Shown: positions 8,471 to 19,033, counted from the first letter of the stretch. The stretch is 64,000 nucleotides of DNA from CAYUVH01 sp964448135 (GCA_964448135.1 CAYUVH010000003.1:1-64000); one strand, 5' to 3'. Translations and numbers: made by a program. Notes: generated by a model from the letters alone, not told the origin.

Positions 8471-8938
8471 ATGAAAAACAAATGCCTTTTGCTCGCGTGT
8501 GTGGCCGGGTTGCTGGCCGGCGGTTGCAAGCCGACGGATAACCCCACGCCCACCGTGGGCAATGACACGAGCGCGCAATTGGAGCGTGTGAAGGAGAAAA
8601 CCAAGGAGGCGGCGCTGGCGGTCAATGACTATGCCTACGCTCAACGCGTCGAGTTCGCGGACAAAATGAGAGCTGAGCTCGCGGACATCAACGCGCAGTT
8701 GGATCGTATCAGCGTCCAGGTGAACAGCTCGACTTCCTCCGCCAAGGACGAAGCCAAGGCCAAAATCCAGGCCTTGCGCGACAAGACCTCCGACCTGAAC
8801 AAGCAATTGGACGGGGTGAAGGATTCCAGCGAGTCCACCTGGAATGATGTGAAGTCGGGCATTCGCAAAGGCTTCGACAACGTGAAGGATAGCTTCAAGC
8901 AGGCGCGCCAGTGGCTGAGCGACAAAATTGCCCCGTAA
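8471..8938 (+). CDS. Coiled-coil lipoprotein of unknown function
   Basis: 155 aa starting at ATG 8471, 37 bp behind the DUF1328 gene. The signal sequence ends in a lipobox, LLAGGC, so Cys is lipidated. The mature part is highly charged and helical: LERVKEKTKEAALAV, then FADKMRAELADINAQLDRI, KDEAKAKIQALRDKTSDL and an amphipathic end (FKQARQWLSDKI). The heptad pattern suggests a periplasmic coiled coil, comparable to hypothetical lipoproteins found with BON and CsbD genes. No catalytic motif. It probably shares the sigma-54 promoter upstream of 8278. Confidence 0.8.
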   Translation: MKNKCLLLACVAGLLAGGCKPTDNPTPTVGNDTSAQLERVKEKTKEAALAVNDYAYAQRVEFADKMRAELADINAQLDRISVQVNSSTSSAKDEAKAKIQALRDKTSDLNKQLDGVKDSSESTWNDVKSGIRKGFDNVKDSFKQARQWLSDKIAP

Positions 8939-8982
8939 TCAGTAAACGCAGAAACCAAATCGAAACGCACTTGAACAAACAT

Positions 8983-9321
8983 ATGAAAACCAAAATGACC
9001 AGTCTGGGTCTGGCCCTCTGTCTTGGGTTGCCGCTCGTGGCGGCGATCGGCGTGACCGGTTGCGCCGGAGATCGCTACGAACGCAGCACGGGCGAATACA
9101 TTGACGACAAGGCCCTCGGCTCACGCGTGCGCTCCGCGCTCGGCGACAACAACGAATACAAATTCGGCGACGTGCAAGTCACCAGCTTCCGGGGCACCGT
9201 GCAGCTCAGCGGCTTCGTGAACACCACCGACCAAAAAAAGCGCGCAGGAGAGATCGCCTCGCGGGTCCAGGGTGTGAAGCAGGTCGAGAACAACATCACG
9301 GTGAAGGACAAGATCAGCTAA
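8983..9321 (+). CDS. BON-domain lipoprotein
   Basis: 112-residue lipoprotein. Start ATG at 8983; signal helix TSLGLALCLGLPLVAAIGV ends in the lipobox VTGC. The mature protein is one BON domain (about 60 aa): DDKALGSRVRSALGDN, GDVQVTSFRGTVQLSGFV, RAGEIASRVQGVKQVENNI. BON domains (OsmY type) bind membranes or lipids and are induced by osmotic and envelope stress. Last gene of the DUF1328-lipoprotein-BON group; a terminator follows 22 bp after the stop. Two other BON proteins in the window (31153 and 51414) are preceded by the same kind of promoter. Confidence 0.9.
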   Translation: MKTKMTSLGLALCLGLPLVAAIGVTGCAGDRYERSTGEYIDDKALGSRVRSALGDNNEYKFGDVQVTSFRGTVQLSGFVNTTDQKKRAGEIASRVQGVKQVENNITVKDKIS

Positions 9322-9343
9322 CCCCAAACTTTGGGAAGTGCTC

Positions 9344-9378
9344 ACCGGCGGCGCCCTTCGGGACGTCTCCGGTTTTTT
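9344..9378 (+). terminator. Rho-independent terminator after BON lipoprotein
   Basis: A 13-position stem with two mismatches (ACCGG pairing CCGGT at the base) closes on a TTCG tetraloop and is followed by six T (9373-9378). Confidence 0.8.
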
Positions 9379-9462
9379 ATTGTTTGGTTTCCTGGCTTCA
9401 GCCGGTTCCGGGCGGCAATCAAACACGCTAAAGCGTGGACACCAAACAAGTGTTTCCGCCGC

Positions 9463-10818
9463 CTATTCCAAGCCGATCTTCTTGCGCTTCCGGTAGAGCG
9501 TCGCCTGGTCAATTCCCAACAGCTCCGCCGCTTCCGTCAGGCTCGGCGTCTTCTCCAGGATGCGCTTGATGTGAAGTTCTTCGAGCTTCTCCAGCGAAAT
9601 GGCCGCGCCGGCGTGGGTGGTTTCCGAGCCGCTGCCGACGGAGCCGTTGCGCAATTCCCCGGGCAGATCGGACGGCAGCACTTTGTCGCCGCGAGCCAGG
9701 ATGGCGGCGCGCTCGATGGCATTGGACAATTCGCGCAGATTGCCGGGCCACGGATGCTGCCGGATGCACGCCGCCGCCTCATCGGAGAATCCCTCGAGCT
9801 TCCGGCCGGCCTGCGCGGTATAGTGTTTTAGATAATGCCGCGCCAGCCGTTCCAGATCATCCGGACGCGCGCGCAACGGCGGCAATTCGACCGCGATCAC
9901 ATTCAGGCGAAAGTACAAATCCTCGCGAAACGCGCCTTCGGCCACGCGTTTCTTCAAGTCGCGATTTGTGGCGGCGATGATCCGCACGCTGGCCTGGCGG
10001 GTGGTGTTTTCGCCGAGGCGCTCGTATTCGCGTTCCTGGAGGAGGCGAAGGAGCTTGGGTTGGATCTCCATCGGCAGGTCGCCGATTTCATCCAAAAACA
10101 AGGTGCCGCCGTCCGCCGACTTCACCTTGCCCCAATGATCCCGGATCGCGCCCGTGAAGGAACCGCGCACGTGGCCGAACAATTCGCTCTCGAGCAGCTC
10201 GCGTGAAAGGCTCGGGCAACTGACCGTCACAAACGGCCGGTCCGCCAGATGACTTTGCTCATGCACCGCTCGCGCGGCAAAGGTCTTGCCGGTGCCGCTC
10301 TCACCCAGAATCAAAATGGACGCCGGAGTCTTCGCCGCGCGCAGCAGGACGTCCATTACTTCCTTCATGCCCGGCGTGGCGAAATCGAAGAATGGTTCCA
10401 CGGTGCGCGACCGCGTCTCTTTCACTTCGCGTTCCAGTGTCTCGATCCGCTCACCCAGTTGCCGCACGCGCTGCAGCCGCGCCAGCACAGCGAGAAATTG
10501 TTCGCGGTTGAAAGGTTTCTCCATGAAATCCACCGCGCCCCGGCGCATCGCTTCCACGGCCAGCTTCACGCTGCCCTGCGCCGTAAACATGACCACCGGG
10601 ATGTTCGGTTTCGCCTTCTGGATTTCCACCAGCACGTCGAGGCCCTGTTCGCCGCCGAGTTTCACGTCCAGGAGCACCGCGTCGAATTTGTCCTCCTTCA
10701 GTGTCTGCAAGGCGGCCTGGCCTGAATCCACACCCTCGGCGTAGTGGCCTTCGGCTTCGATGAGAATGCAGGACGCGTCGCGAAACGTTTTGTCGTCGTC
10801 AATGACTAGAAAATCCAT
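9463..10818 (-). CDS. NtrC-family sigma-54-dependent response regulator
   Basis: 451-residue three-domain activator. Receiver: acidic pocket DDD (7-9), phospho-acceptor D51 in VLLDVKL, T79 and K101. AAA+ domain: Walker A GESGTGKT (172-179), the sigma-54 contact loop as GSFTGA (219-224; Ser instead of the common Ala), Walker B LFLDEIGD (240-247). Fis-type helix-turn-helix at 409-451 (LTEAAELLGIDQATLYRKRKKIG). Such proteins bind paired enhancer sites about 100 bp upstream of -24/-12 promoters and drive open-complex formation by ATP hydrolysis. It is the last gene of an operon with two histidine kinases (9 bp behind the middle gene). It is the natural candidate activator for the sigma-54 promoters in this window; that link is inference. 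Confidence 0.95.
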   Translation of the reverse strand: MDFLVIDDDKTFRDASCILIEAEGHYAEGVDSGQAALQTLKEDKFDAVLLDVKLGGEQGLDVLVEIQKAKPNIPVVMFTAQGSVKLAVEAMRRGAVDFMEKPFNREQFLAVLARLQRVRQLGERIETLEREVKETRSRTVEPFFDFATPGMKEVMDVLLRAAKTPASILILGESGTGKTFAARAVHEQSHLADRPFVTVSCPSLSRELLESELFGHVRGSFTGAIRDHWGKVKSADGGTLFLDEIGDLPMEIQPKLLRLLQEREYERLGENTTRQASVRIIAATNRDLKKRVAEGAFREDLYFRLNVIAVELPPLRARPDDLERLARHYLKHYTAQAGRKLEGFSDEAAACIRQHPWPGNLRELSNAIERAAILARGDKVLPSDLPGELRNGSVGSGSETTHAGAAISLEKLEELHIKRILEKTPSLTEAAELLGIDQATLYRKRKKIGLE

Positions 10819-10827
10819 AATAAAATT

Positions 10828-11957
10828 TTAAGTTACCATCGTTGCTGCGGGCGGGAGGCGGATCACCATCGTTGCGCCGGCGCCGGGCGTGCTTTCGCAG
10901 GTGACCTGGCCGTTCATGGCCTGCACCAGCTTGCGCACGATGCTCAACCCCAGCCCGCTGGAGGGCTCCCCGTTCGTGGGCCGGGCCGAAAGCCGCCCGT
11001 AACGATGGAACATCCGCGCCTGGTCCTCGGGCGTAAACCCCGGGCCTTCATCCCGAATCCGGCATTCCACCATCCCTGCGGCCGGTTTCACGGTGACGAA
11101 CACCTGTTTTCCCGGCGGGGAGAATTTAACCGCATTTGACACCAGGTTGTCGAGCACCTGGTCCAGCGCCGTGGAATCTGCCAGGACCAGGGTGTTCGAC
11201 CGCTCCAGCTCGGTTTGGATCGTGATCTTTTTTCGCCGGGCGATCTCCTCGTATTGTCTGACCGTCGCGGCGGCGGCGTCCGCCAGGCCGATTTGCACGG
11301 GGCTGGCCGAAAGGTTGTGGTCAGCCGCTGCGTTGGCGAGATATTCCTTTACGAAACTCAGCACCTGTCCGCTCGTGCGCAAAATGTTCTCCGCGAGCTG
11401 CTGAGACTTCGCATCGCTGTGCGTGGCGATGCGGTCGTGCAGCAACTGCGCGCTCATTTCCATCCCGCCCAGGTGGCTCTTGAGGTCGTGCGCGAGAATG
11501 CCCAGCAGCTCGTCCTTGTCTTCGGCCATTTGCGCCAGGCGGTCGCGCGCGGATTTCAGGGCGAGCTGGGTGCGCACGCGCGACACCAGTTCGGCCTGGT
11601 TGAACGGCTTGGTGATGAAATCCACGCCGCCAGATTCCAGCGCGCGCACGATGAAATCCTTGTCATCCGCGGCCGACAAAAAAACTACAGGAATATTCTG
11701 CCACTCCGGATTTTCCTTAATCCGGCGGCAGGTTTCGTAGCCGTCCATATCCGGCATGAGCAAATCCAACAGGATCAAGTCCGGCTTGCGTAACGCCAGC
11801 CGCTTGAGCGCGGTCATGCCGTCGGTAGCGGGGATGATTTCATGCCCGAGCTTGCCCAGCACCTGGATATTGGCCGGTTGATCGTCCACCACGAGAATGC
11901 GCGCCGGCAGTGGCGCCGGATCGGCCCCGGGCGGCGGATGGACTGGCGGGTTGCGGC

Positions 11958-11961
<4 letters not shown>
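10828..11961 (-). CDS. Receiver-histidine kinase (REC-HisKA-HATPase)
   Basis: 377-residue soluble protein with an N-terminal receiver (DD pair in RILVVDDQPANIQVL, phospho-acceptor D66, K118 in TKPF) fused to a kinase core: H158 in GILAHDLKSHLGG, N-box DNLVSNAVKFSPP, G1 RDEGPGF, G2 SSGLGLSIVRKLV. No membrane segments, so it acts in the cytoplasm, probably taking phosphoryl groups from the hybrid kinase upstream and controlling the NtrC-type regulator downstream. The start ATG at 11961 overlaps the stop of the preceding kinase (ATGA), which indicates translational coupling; earlier in-frame starts lie inside that gene. Confidence 0.93.
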
Positions 11962-14087
<2,126 letters not shown>

Positions 14088-14213
14088 GTTGAATAAATTC
14101 AGAGCGCTAGATCACAAATGCCCGTTGTGGGTAACGCTCGGTCAACTGGAACCTACAACCACCATCAGGCAGTGTCCAGTGGACCGCCGCCGCCCGCCCG
14201 CGATCCGACAGGT

Positions 14214-14348
14214 TTGTAGCGCAGGCTTCCAGCCTGCTGGGTCGGGGATTTCCAATCCGCAGGCTATGGATTGCAACACGCGCATACGCGCTTCATGGCC
14301 TGCCGACTGGAAGTCGGCGACACAGCAGGCTGGAAGCCTGCGCTGCGC
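14214..14348. repeat. Inverted-repeat palindromic element (REP/MITE-like)
   Basis: GCGCAGGCTTCCAGCCTGCTG (14220-14240) faces its inverted copy at 14325-14345. Between them is a second small hairpin around CTGCCGACTGGAAGTCGGCG (14300-14319). Each arm is itself palindromic. It lies between two converging or terminated operons and contains no gene; the whole interval 14088-14377 is non-coding. Related AGGCTGGAAGCCT units are scattered in this type of genome (e.g. 50004-50016). Confidence 0.75.
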
Positions 14349-14377
14349 TTGCCAGCCGATCCTGGCAACCCAACCAT

Positions 14378-15550
14378 TCAGGCAGCCCGTCGGCGCCGCA
14401 CCCCGCCCAAGATTTCGCCAAAGGCGGTCAGCGAGGGAACGCGTTCACAGACGACTTTGATGCAAACCAGCAACGGCATCGCGAGCAGCGCCCCCGTGAT
14501 GCCCCACATCCAAATGAAGAATATGAGCAGCACGAAAATAATGAACGGATTCAACTGGAACCGCTCGCCCAGGATGAAGGGCGTGATGGCGTAGGCCTCG
14601 ATGAGATGCAGGCCCGCGTAAGCCGCCCCCGGCGCCACCGCCCGGCCAATCGTGTCAAAAACGAACATTCCGGCCATGGTGACCAGGATCATGCCGCCCA
14701 CGGGACCGAAGTAGGGAATGAAATTAAAGAGCGCCGCCGCCACCCCCCACATCATCGCATTGGGCAATCCGAGCAGCTCGAGTGTGATTCCCAGCAGCAA
14801 GCCGAAGCAGGCATTGATGACTCCCACCGTGAACAAATAGCGGGAGATGCTCTCCTGGATGTCACGGCTGATTTTCATCGCCTGCTGTTTGTCCTGCACG
14901 GTGGGCATGGCGTTGACGAATTTGCTCACGAGTTTTTCGCCGGTGGCCAGCAGCAGAAAAACCAGCGCGACCGTTTCCCCGATGCCGGCCACCGCGCTGC
15001 CGGTCCAGGTGAACACGGTGGAGGACATGCTGTGGTCCTTCACTTCGACCGCTGGCGTTTTGGGCGCTTCGTTGCCGGCTCCCTCGAGATTGCCGATATC
15101 CGCGGCGGCCTGTTTGAGCCGGAGGGCGGGGCTGAGAATGTTGCTGAATTTCTGTTTCAGTTGCGGAGCTTTCTGCGGCGCGGTTTGCATCCATTCGAGG
15201 GCCGGTTTGCTCAACTTTACGGCGCCCCACAGCACGAGCGCGCAGGACACCGTCACGACGCCGATCGCGGAGACCACCGCCGGGATGTGTATCCCTTGCA
15301 ACCAGCGCACGAGCGGTTGCAGGGTCAGGCAAATGATGCCCGCCACCAGTGCCGGCAACACAACGCTGCTGGCGAAGTAAGCGAAGGCCACCACGACCGC
15401 AAAAATGACCGACAGTTGCGCAACCAAGGCCAGCCGGTCCGGGGCGTGTTGCGCTCCATTGCCTTTCGGTGGTGATCCGTTGCGCGGGTGGGCGCCGGGC
15501 GCGGCGGCTTTGCCGTGGGCCGCCGATTTGGATTCGTGATGAGCGCGCAT
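14378..15550 (-). CDS. AI-2E family transporter (PerM/YdiK-type permease)
   Basis: Membrane protein of about 390 aa with seven to eight hydrophobic spans. Conserved features: N-terminal VAQLSVIFAVVVAFAYFAS and LVAGIICLTLQPLV; the cytoplasmic/periplasmic insert with SKPALEWMQTAP; then ISRYLFTVGVINACFG, GLPNAMMWGVAAALFNFIPYFGP and the C-terminal EAYAITPFILGERFQLNPFIIFV. The PYxGP and GxRxxLNP motifs define the family, which covers AI-2 exporters and Na+/H+ antiporters, so substrate is open. Start: ATG at 15550 with AAAGGTGG just upstream. It lies at the 3' end of the minus-strand stress run, 9 bp after the outer-membrane protein gene. Confidence 0.9.
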   Translation of the reverse strand: MRAHHESKSAAHGKAAAPGAHPRNGSPPKGNGAQHAPDRLALVAQLSVIFAVVVAFAYFASSVVLPALVAGIICLTLQPLVRWLQGIHIPAVVSAIGVVTVSCALVLWGAVKLSKPALEWMQTAPQKAPQLKQKFSNILSPALRLKQAAADIGNLEGAGNEAPKTPAVEVKDHSMSSTVFTWTGSAVAGIGETVALVFLLLATGEKLVSKFVNAMPTVQDKQQAMKISRDIQESISRYLFTVGVINACFGLLLGITLELLGLPNAMMWGVAAALFNFIPYFGPVGGMILVTMAGMFVFDTIGRAVAPGAAYAGLHLIEAYAITPFILGERFQLNPFIIFVLLIFFIWMWGITGALLAMPLLVCIKVVCERVPSLTAFGEILGGVRRRRAA

Positions 15551-15559
15551 GACCACCTT

Positions 15560-16735
15560 TTACTCTTCGTGTTTGAGTCGCGAGCGCCTTTCAAAGTCAT
15601 ACTGGAACAGGATGCCGATGCTATGCGCCCCTTCGCGGCCGTCGCGAAGGGCATTGATGCCATAGCCGTAGCGCAGCACCACCTGCCAGATGGCACTTTT
15701 GGGAGTGTACGAAATGCCGCAGCCCACGCCCGTCTGCCATTTGCTCGGTTGCTGGTATCCGGGCAGAAAATCCACCAGCGCCGACGCCGCTTCGAGGCGG
15801 AACTTGAAGTGATGCGGGTGATCGAGGGGAAGGGTGTAGGCCGCATACAAATGCAGAAAACGCTGCGCCGTGAGTTCCTGGTAATAATAGCCCGGCAGAA
15901 TCAGTGGAAATTCCGCGATCAGCGGCAGTACCCCGCCCAGGCGCCAGGCGCCTATCTGGTCAACGTTGCCGGACCCTCCCAGCGTGGTGGCAAAGGAAAT
16001 CTTGTGCCCGGTGTTCGTCCAGGCGTAGTTCATGCCGGCGTAGAGCCAGTAAAGATCCACGTAACTGTTGAGGGAGGAGGAATCGGCGAGGCCGTATTCG
16101 GAGGCGTTGCCCCGCCACTGCCGCTCATACCAGACGGACAACTCCAGGCCCAGGTCCGGATACAGCACCGGTTCCCGGCCCGCCACCCGGATGCCGGTCC
16201 GCATGAAGCCAACCACGTGATCGGGCGGCAGTTCGAAGTTGCCCTGGGTTTCGTCCGTCTTGCTGTAAACGACATACTTGGCCCCGCCGCGGAGAACCGC
16301 GTTGATGGGGATCATCATCCCCGGATTCAGCCGTTGATAAATGGCCAGCGAACTTCCGCCGCCGGAGCCCCGGAAGCTTTCGCCCTGCCGGTAATTGCCT
16401 TGCTGCACGTCGTAGTAATTATCTCCCCACAACCCGCCGTAAATCCCGACGCCGACGTCCGTGGTGGGGGAAAGCAATTCCTTGAAGCCAATTTCACCAT
16501 CCTGGTAGATGGCGGCGAACGCCGTGCGAAACGCGATGTTGGTCCCGAGGAAGTTTGGATTGTTGTAGTAGTAATAGCCGTAAAGCGCCTGCGGGCCGTA
16601 ACCAGTCAAGGGCTGGTCATAACCCAACTGCAGCAGGCTGCGATTCATGGGATCCACTTGCGCGAAAGCGGTGGTGAATGTCATGAATAGAAGTGCGCAT
16701 AACAGAGACGCCTGGCTGATAAAGATTTTGATCAT
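15560..16735 (-). CDS. Predicted outer-membrane beta-barrel protein
   Basis: 391 aa from ATG 16735, whose start overlaps the preceding stop (ATGA). A Sec signal peptide ends near TTAFAQ. The rest alternates aromatic-rich amphipathic strands separated by polar turns (GYYYYNNPNFLGTNIAF, GVGIYGGLWGDNYYDV, GFMRTGIRVAGREPVLYPDLGLELSVWYERQ, VVLRYGYGINALRDG) and ends with the aromatic strand GILFQYDFERR, the usual outer-membrane insertion signal. No Pfam-level identity recognised. Being coupled to YqjE/YqjK-like genes and followed by a permease, it is probably part of an envelope-stress operon. Function unknown. Confidence 0.75.
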   Translation of the reverse strand: MIKIFISQASLLCALLFMTFTTAFAQVDPMNRSLLQLGYDQPLTGYGPQALYGYYYYNNPNFLGTNIAFRTAFAAIYQDGEIGFKELLSPTTDVGVGIYGGLWGDNYYDVQQGNYRQGESFRGSGGGSSLAIYQRLNPGMMIPINAVLRGGAKYVVYSKTDETQGNFELPPDHVVGFMRTGIRVAGREPVLYPDLGLELSVWYERQWRGNASEYGLADSSSLNSYVDLYWLYAGMNYAWTNTGHKISFATTLGGSGNVDQIGAWRLGGVLPLIAEFPLILPGYYYQELTAQRFLHLYAAYTLPLDHPHHFKFRLEAASALVDFLPGYQQPSKWQTGVGCGISYTPKSAIWQVVLRYGYGINALRDGREGAHSIGILFQYDFERRSRLKHEE

Positions 16736-17073
16736 CCCGGTGTGGTGCGTTCCTCGTTGCGCCGGCGGGCACGAAACGCGCTCCAAATGGAGGCTCCCAC
16801 CCGCGCGCCCTGAAACAAATTCTGGAGCCACGAGGCTCGTCCGTAGCGGCGGGAGGCCCGCAAATCTCTAAACGCCCCCAGTCCGGCCAGGCTCATCGCG
16901 GCGAAGGAGCTCACCTTCGACCACACCGAATGAATGCGGTGGGTGATTTCGTGAGCCTCCACCTGAAAGGCGTGGAACTCGCGGCTCAGGGTCGCGCGGT
17001 TCACCTCGCTTTCCGCGAGCAAAAGTTGCTTGCGGACCTCCTTGGGCGTCAGACGAGTCGGCGTTCGAGGCAT
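16732..17073 (-). CDS. Small basic helical protein in the YqjK position
   Basis: 113-residue, strongly basic (Arg-rich) protein with a long charged helix (KEVRKQLLLAESEVNRATLSREFHAFQVEA) and a moderately hydrophobic segment (VSSFAAMSLAGLGAF). It overlaps the YqjE-like gene by 25 bp and the outer-membrane protein gene by 4 bp. In enterobacteria the order yqjD-yqjE-yqjK is conserved, and this gene occupies the yqjK place, but similarity is by position and composition only. Confidence 0.6.
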   Translation of the reverse strand: MPRTPTRLTPKEVRKQLLLAESEVNRATLSREFHAFQVEAHEITHRIHSVWSKVSSFAAMSLAGLGAFRDLRASRRYGRASWLQNLFQGARVGASIWSAFRARRRNEERTTPG

Positions 17074-17438
17074 TCGCGATCCTTTCGCAACTGATCAATT
17101 GTGCCCGGAAGTGTTTCCCACGTGCGCTGCACATTCAGCACCAACGCGTAAAACCACACCGCGCCACCCGCATAAACCGCCACCAACACCAGCATCGCGG
17201 CCAAAGGCGAGCGGTCCCAAAAGAAAATGGCGATGGCCACCGTCGCGGCGATCCCGGCCAGCAAGCCGAAGACCGCCGCGGCCAGTGAGAGCAGTAACAC
17301 CCGCAGAATGCGGTCCCGCTCCTCCTCGACCTCCAGCTTGAACAGGGCGAGGCGGTTTTCGCCAATCGTGAGGACGGTGTCCATCACGCGGCGAGCCGCA
17401 TCGCCCAGTTCCGTAGTATTGCTGCCGAGGTCGCCCAT
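17049..17438 (-). CDS. YqjE-like phage-holin-superfamily membrane protein
   Basis: 129 aa. An amphipathic N-terminal helix (DAARRVMDTVLTIGENRLALFKLEVEEE) is followed by two closely spaced membrane helices (VLLLSLAAAVFGLLAGIAATVAIAIFF and MLVLVAVYAGGAVWFYALVL) and a charged tail. This matches the Actinobacterial-holin-X / YqjE family, which despite its name is a chromosomal stress protein that works with YqjD at the inner membrane. It lies 18 bp after the DUF883 gene and overlaps the next gene. Confidence 0.8.
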   Translation of the reverse strand: MGDLGSNTTELGDAARRVMDTVLTIGENRLALFKLEVEEERDRILRVLLLSLAAAVFGLLAGIAATVAIAIFFWDRSPLAAMLVLVAVYAGGAVWFYALVLNVQRTWETLPGTIDQLRKDRECLERRLV

Positions 17439-17456
17439 GGTGGTTGGGTGTTCTGG

Positions 17457-17744
17457 TTAGCGGCGGCGCGCCAGGAGGTATCCCAGCAGCGCTCCGACTC
17501 CGAAGGCGATGCCGATGGATTGATACGGATGTTCGCGAATGGCCGTATCCGTGGCCTTCGCGCCCTCAATGGTGCGGTCCTGCACCCGTTCCCAGGTTTC
17601 GCGGCCCTTTTCGAGGGCGTCCGAGAGGCGCTTGCGCGCTTCCACTACTTTTTCTTCGGCCAGATGGCCGGTGGCGACCAGCAAGGCTTTGGCATCTTCA
17701 GCCAGGCCGTTGAGGTCCGAGGCATTTGCAGTGTGTCTTTTCAT
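17457..17744 (-). CDS. DUF883 (YqjD/ElaB/YgaM) membrane-anchored stress protein
   Basis: 95 residues. The long amphipathic helix (AEDAKALLVATGHLAEEKVVEARKRL ... WERVQDRTIEGAKATDTAI) is followed by the family-specific EHPYQSIGIAFGVGALLGYLLARRR, a C-terminal tail anchor ending in Arg residues. In E. coli YqjD is a stationary-phase protein that ties inactive 70S and 100S ribosomes to the inner membrane. The sequence match is clear and the role is taken from the family. Part of the minus-strand run after dps. Confidence 0.9.
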   Translation of the reverse strand: MKRHTANASDLNGLAEDAKALLVATGHLAEEKVVEARKRLSDALEKGRETWERVQDRTIEGAKATDTAIREHPYQSIGIAFGVGALLGYLLARRR

Positions 17745-17795
17745 AATGTTTTTGGTTTTGAGGATTAAAGCGTTAGCTGGCGGTTCAAATCCCTG

Positions 17796-17942
17796 TCACG
17801 CGCGGTTACCCTGAATGAGGCGCACCAGCACCATGATAATGGCGACTACCAGCAAAATGTGAATGAACCCGCCGATCGTATACGAGGAAACCAATCCCAG
17901 GAGCCAGGCGATGATCAGGATCAAAGCGATGGTGTATAACAT
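17796..17942 (-). CDS. DUF5670/lmo0937-family small membrane protein
   Basis: 48 residues, ATG at 17942: MLYTIALILIIAWLLGLVSS, then YTIGGFIHILLVVAIIMVLVRLIQG. The two helices and the GGFIHILLV motif are characteristic of the lmo0937 family, tiny stress-induced membrane proteins without known mechanism. It lies 26 bp downstream of dps on the same strand and is likely co-transcribed. Confidence 0.85.
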   Translation of the reverse strand: MLYTIALILIIAWLLGLVSSYTIGGFIHILLVVAIIMVLVRLIQGNRA

Positions 17943-17968
17943 AGCGAGTGGGGGTTGAGGGTTGGTTG

Positions 17969-18451
17969 CTATTTGTTGATATGGGCTTCCAGCAGCCAGA
18001 GCTGCTTCTCGAGATGGTTCAAGACGTTGGTCAAGAGGTCGGCCGTGCCGAAGTCTTCCGCGTCCGTCAGGACTTTGATCGCCTTGCGGACGTGCGTGCT
18101 CGCCTGCGCGTGGGCGTCCGCCAGTTCGCGGATCCAATCGGTCTGCGGGCTGCCGGGCGCCGGGTCTTTTTCCTTAACCAGCTTCGAATGGCTCAGTGCC
18201 TTGTGGAGGCTGCCTTCGACCACGCCCCCCAAGGCCGTGGCCCGCTCGGCGACCTCATCAATGTCGTTAAGCGTTGCGGCGGCAAATTCATCCAGCAGCT
18301 TGTGCAAGCCGATGAATGACATGCCGCGCAAATTCCAATGCGCCTGTTTGATGCGCGCGAATAAATCGAGGGACTCCGCAACGATCGAGTTCAGCAGCTC
18401 CACGGCTTTCTTTCGCGTCGCGACCGGCAAAGTGTTTCGAGTTGGATTCAT
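17969..18451 (-). CDS. dps: Dps-type ferritin-like DNA-protection protein
   Basis: 160 aa from ATG 18451 (a GTG at 18478 would add nine residues). Ferritin-like helices carry the Dps ferroxidase ligands: ARIKQAHWNLRGMSFIGLHKLLDEF (His, then His/Asp of the intersubunit site) and ATLNDIDEVAERATALGG (Asp/Glu). Dps dodecamers oxidise Fe(II) with peroxide and shield DNA in stationary phase or under oxidative stress. The Lys/Arg-rich N-terminus (NPTRNTLPVATRKKAV) fits DNA contact. Divergent from csbD; both carry sigma-54-type promoters that share one pair of palindromes. Confidence 0.95.
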   Translation of the reverse strand: MNPTRNTLPVATRKKAVELLNSIVAESLDLFARIKQAHWNLRGMSFIGLHKLLDEFAAATLNDIDEVAERATALGGVVEGSLHKALSHSKLVKEKDPAPGSPQTDWIRELADAHAQASTHVRKAIKVLTDAEDFGTADLLTNVLNHLEKQLWLLEAHINK

Positions 18452-18512
18452 GGTCTGATTCACCGCGGGTTTTTCCACCGCTTGGTTCGATATTTCTTAA
18501 CGCCTCCGTATT

Positions 18513-18528
18513 AGCTCGCCCTGTGCCG
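18513..18528 (-). promoter_or_regulatory. Candidate sigma-54 promoter for dps
   Basis: On the minus strand CGGCAC-N5-GAGCT with GG and GC ten bases apart. The predicted transcript start leaves roughly 50 nt to the dps ATG. The palindromes at 18608-18618 and 18640-18650 lie 80 and 112 bp upstream. Confidence 0.55.
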
Positions 18529-18607
18529 CGCTGGCGCGGAGCGCCAAATCGGGCAGATTGCTTGGTTTTTTGCAAAATCCTGGTCCTCGGGCGTGTTCCC
18601 CTCGCCA

Positions 18608-18657
18608 TGCAAATTGCATGGGGTGCGGAATTGGGTGCTTGCACTTTGCACCCTGCA
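18608..18657. promoter_or_regulatory. Shared enhancer-like palindromes between dps and csbD
   Basis: TGCAAATTGCA at 18608-18618 (inside a 13-bp palindrome 18607-18619) and TGCACTTTGCA at 18640-18650, the latter overlapping TGCACCCTGCA at 18647-18657. They are 32 bp apart, three helical turns. Seen from either divergent promoter, one site is about 78-80 bp and the other about 109-112 bp upstream. Confidence 0.65.
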
Positions 18658-18726
18658 AGGTCTGGAAATGCCGGGTCTTCCTTGGAAAAGCACACTGTTT
18701 CGCAGGAAACGGATTTGCGAGGGCTG

Positions 18727-18742
18727 CGGCACGCTCCGTGCA
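18727..18742 (+). promoter_or_regulatory. Sigma-54 promoter for csbD
   Basis: CGGCAC-N5-GTGCA, with GG at 18728-18729 and GC at 18740-18741. Palindromes end 109 and 77 bp upstream. The predicted 5' leader to the csbD ATG is about 50 nt. Confidence 0.7.
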
Positions 18743-18803
18743 ATTGGAAGCACCTGTGGCGTGGCGGTTGTCCCGCCCTTAAACCAAAAATCGGAAAGGC
18801 ATT

Positions 18804-19004
18804 ATGAACGCGCTGGTTTTCAAAGGAAATTGGAACATCATCAAGGGGAAGCTCAAACAGAAGTACGCGCAGTTGACCGACGACGACCTGCAGTACGTCG
18901 AAGGCAAGGAGGACGAATTGGTCGGCCGCATTCAAAAGCGCACCGGCGAAACCCGCCAGCACGTTGAGCAGGCGGTTGAGGAATTCGGTTGTTGCGGCGA
19001 TTAA
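18804..19004 (+). CDS. csbD: CsbD family general stress protein
   Basis: 66 aa and complete: FKGNWNIIKGKLKQKYAQLTDDDLQYVEGKEDELVGRIQKRTGETRQ is the full CsbD consensus (WN/KGxxKxxWxxLTDDDL). It is a soluble helical protein strongly induced by general stress in many bacteria; its molecular role is unknown. The C-terminus adds a Cys pair, FGCCGD, also present in the second copy at 46890, so it is a lineage feature and may bind metal or form disulfides. First gene of the plus-strand run csbD-DUF3185-sodC. Confidence 0.95.
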   Translation: MNALVFKGNWNIIKGKLKQKYAQLTDDDLQYVEGKEDELVGRIQKRTGETRQHVEQAVEEFGCCGD

Positions 19005-19033
19005 CTGGCAAGCCACCTAACTTCACCAAACAT

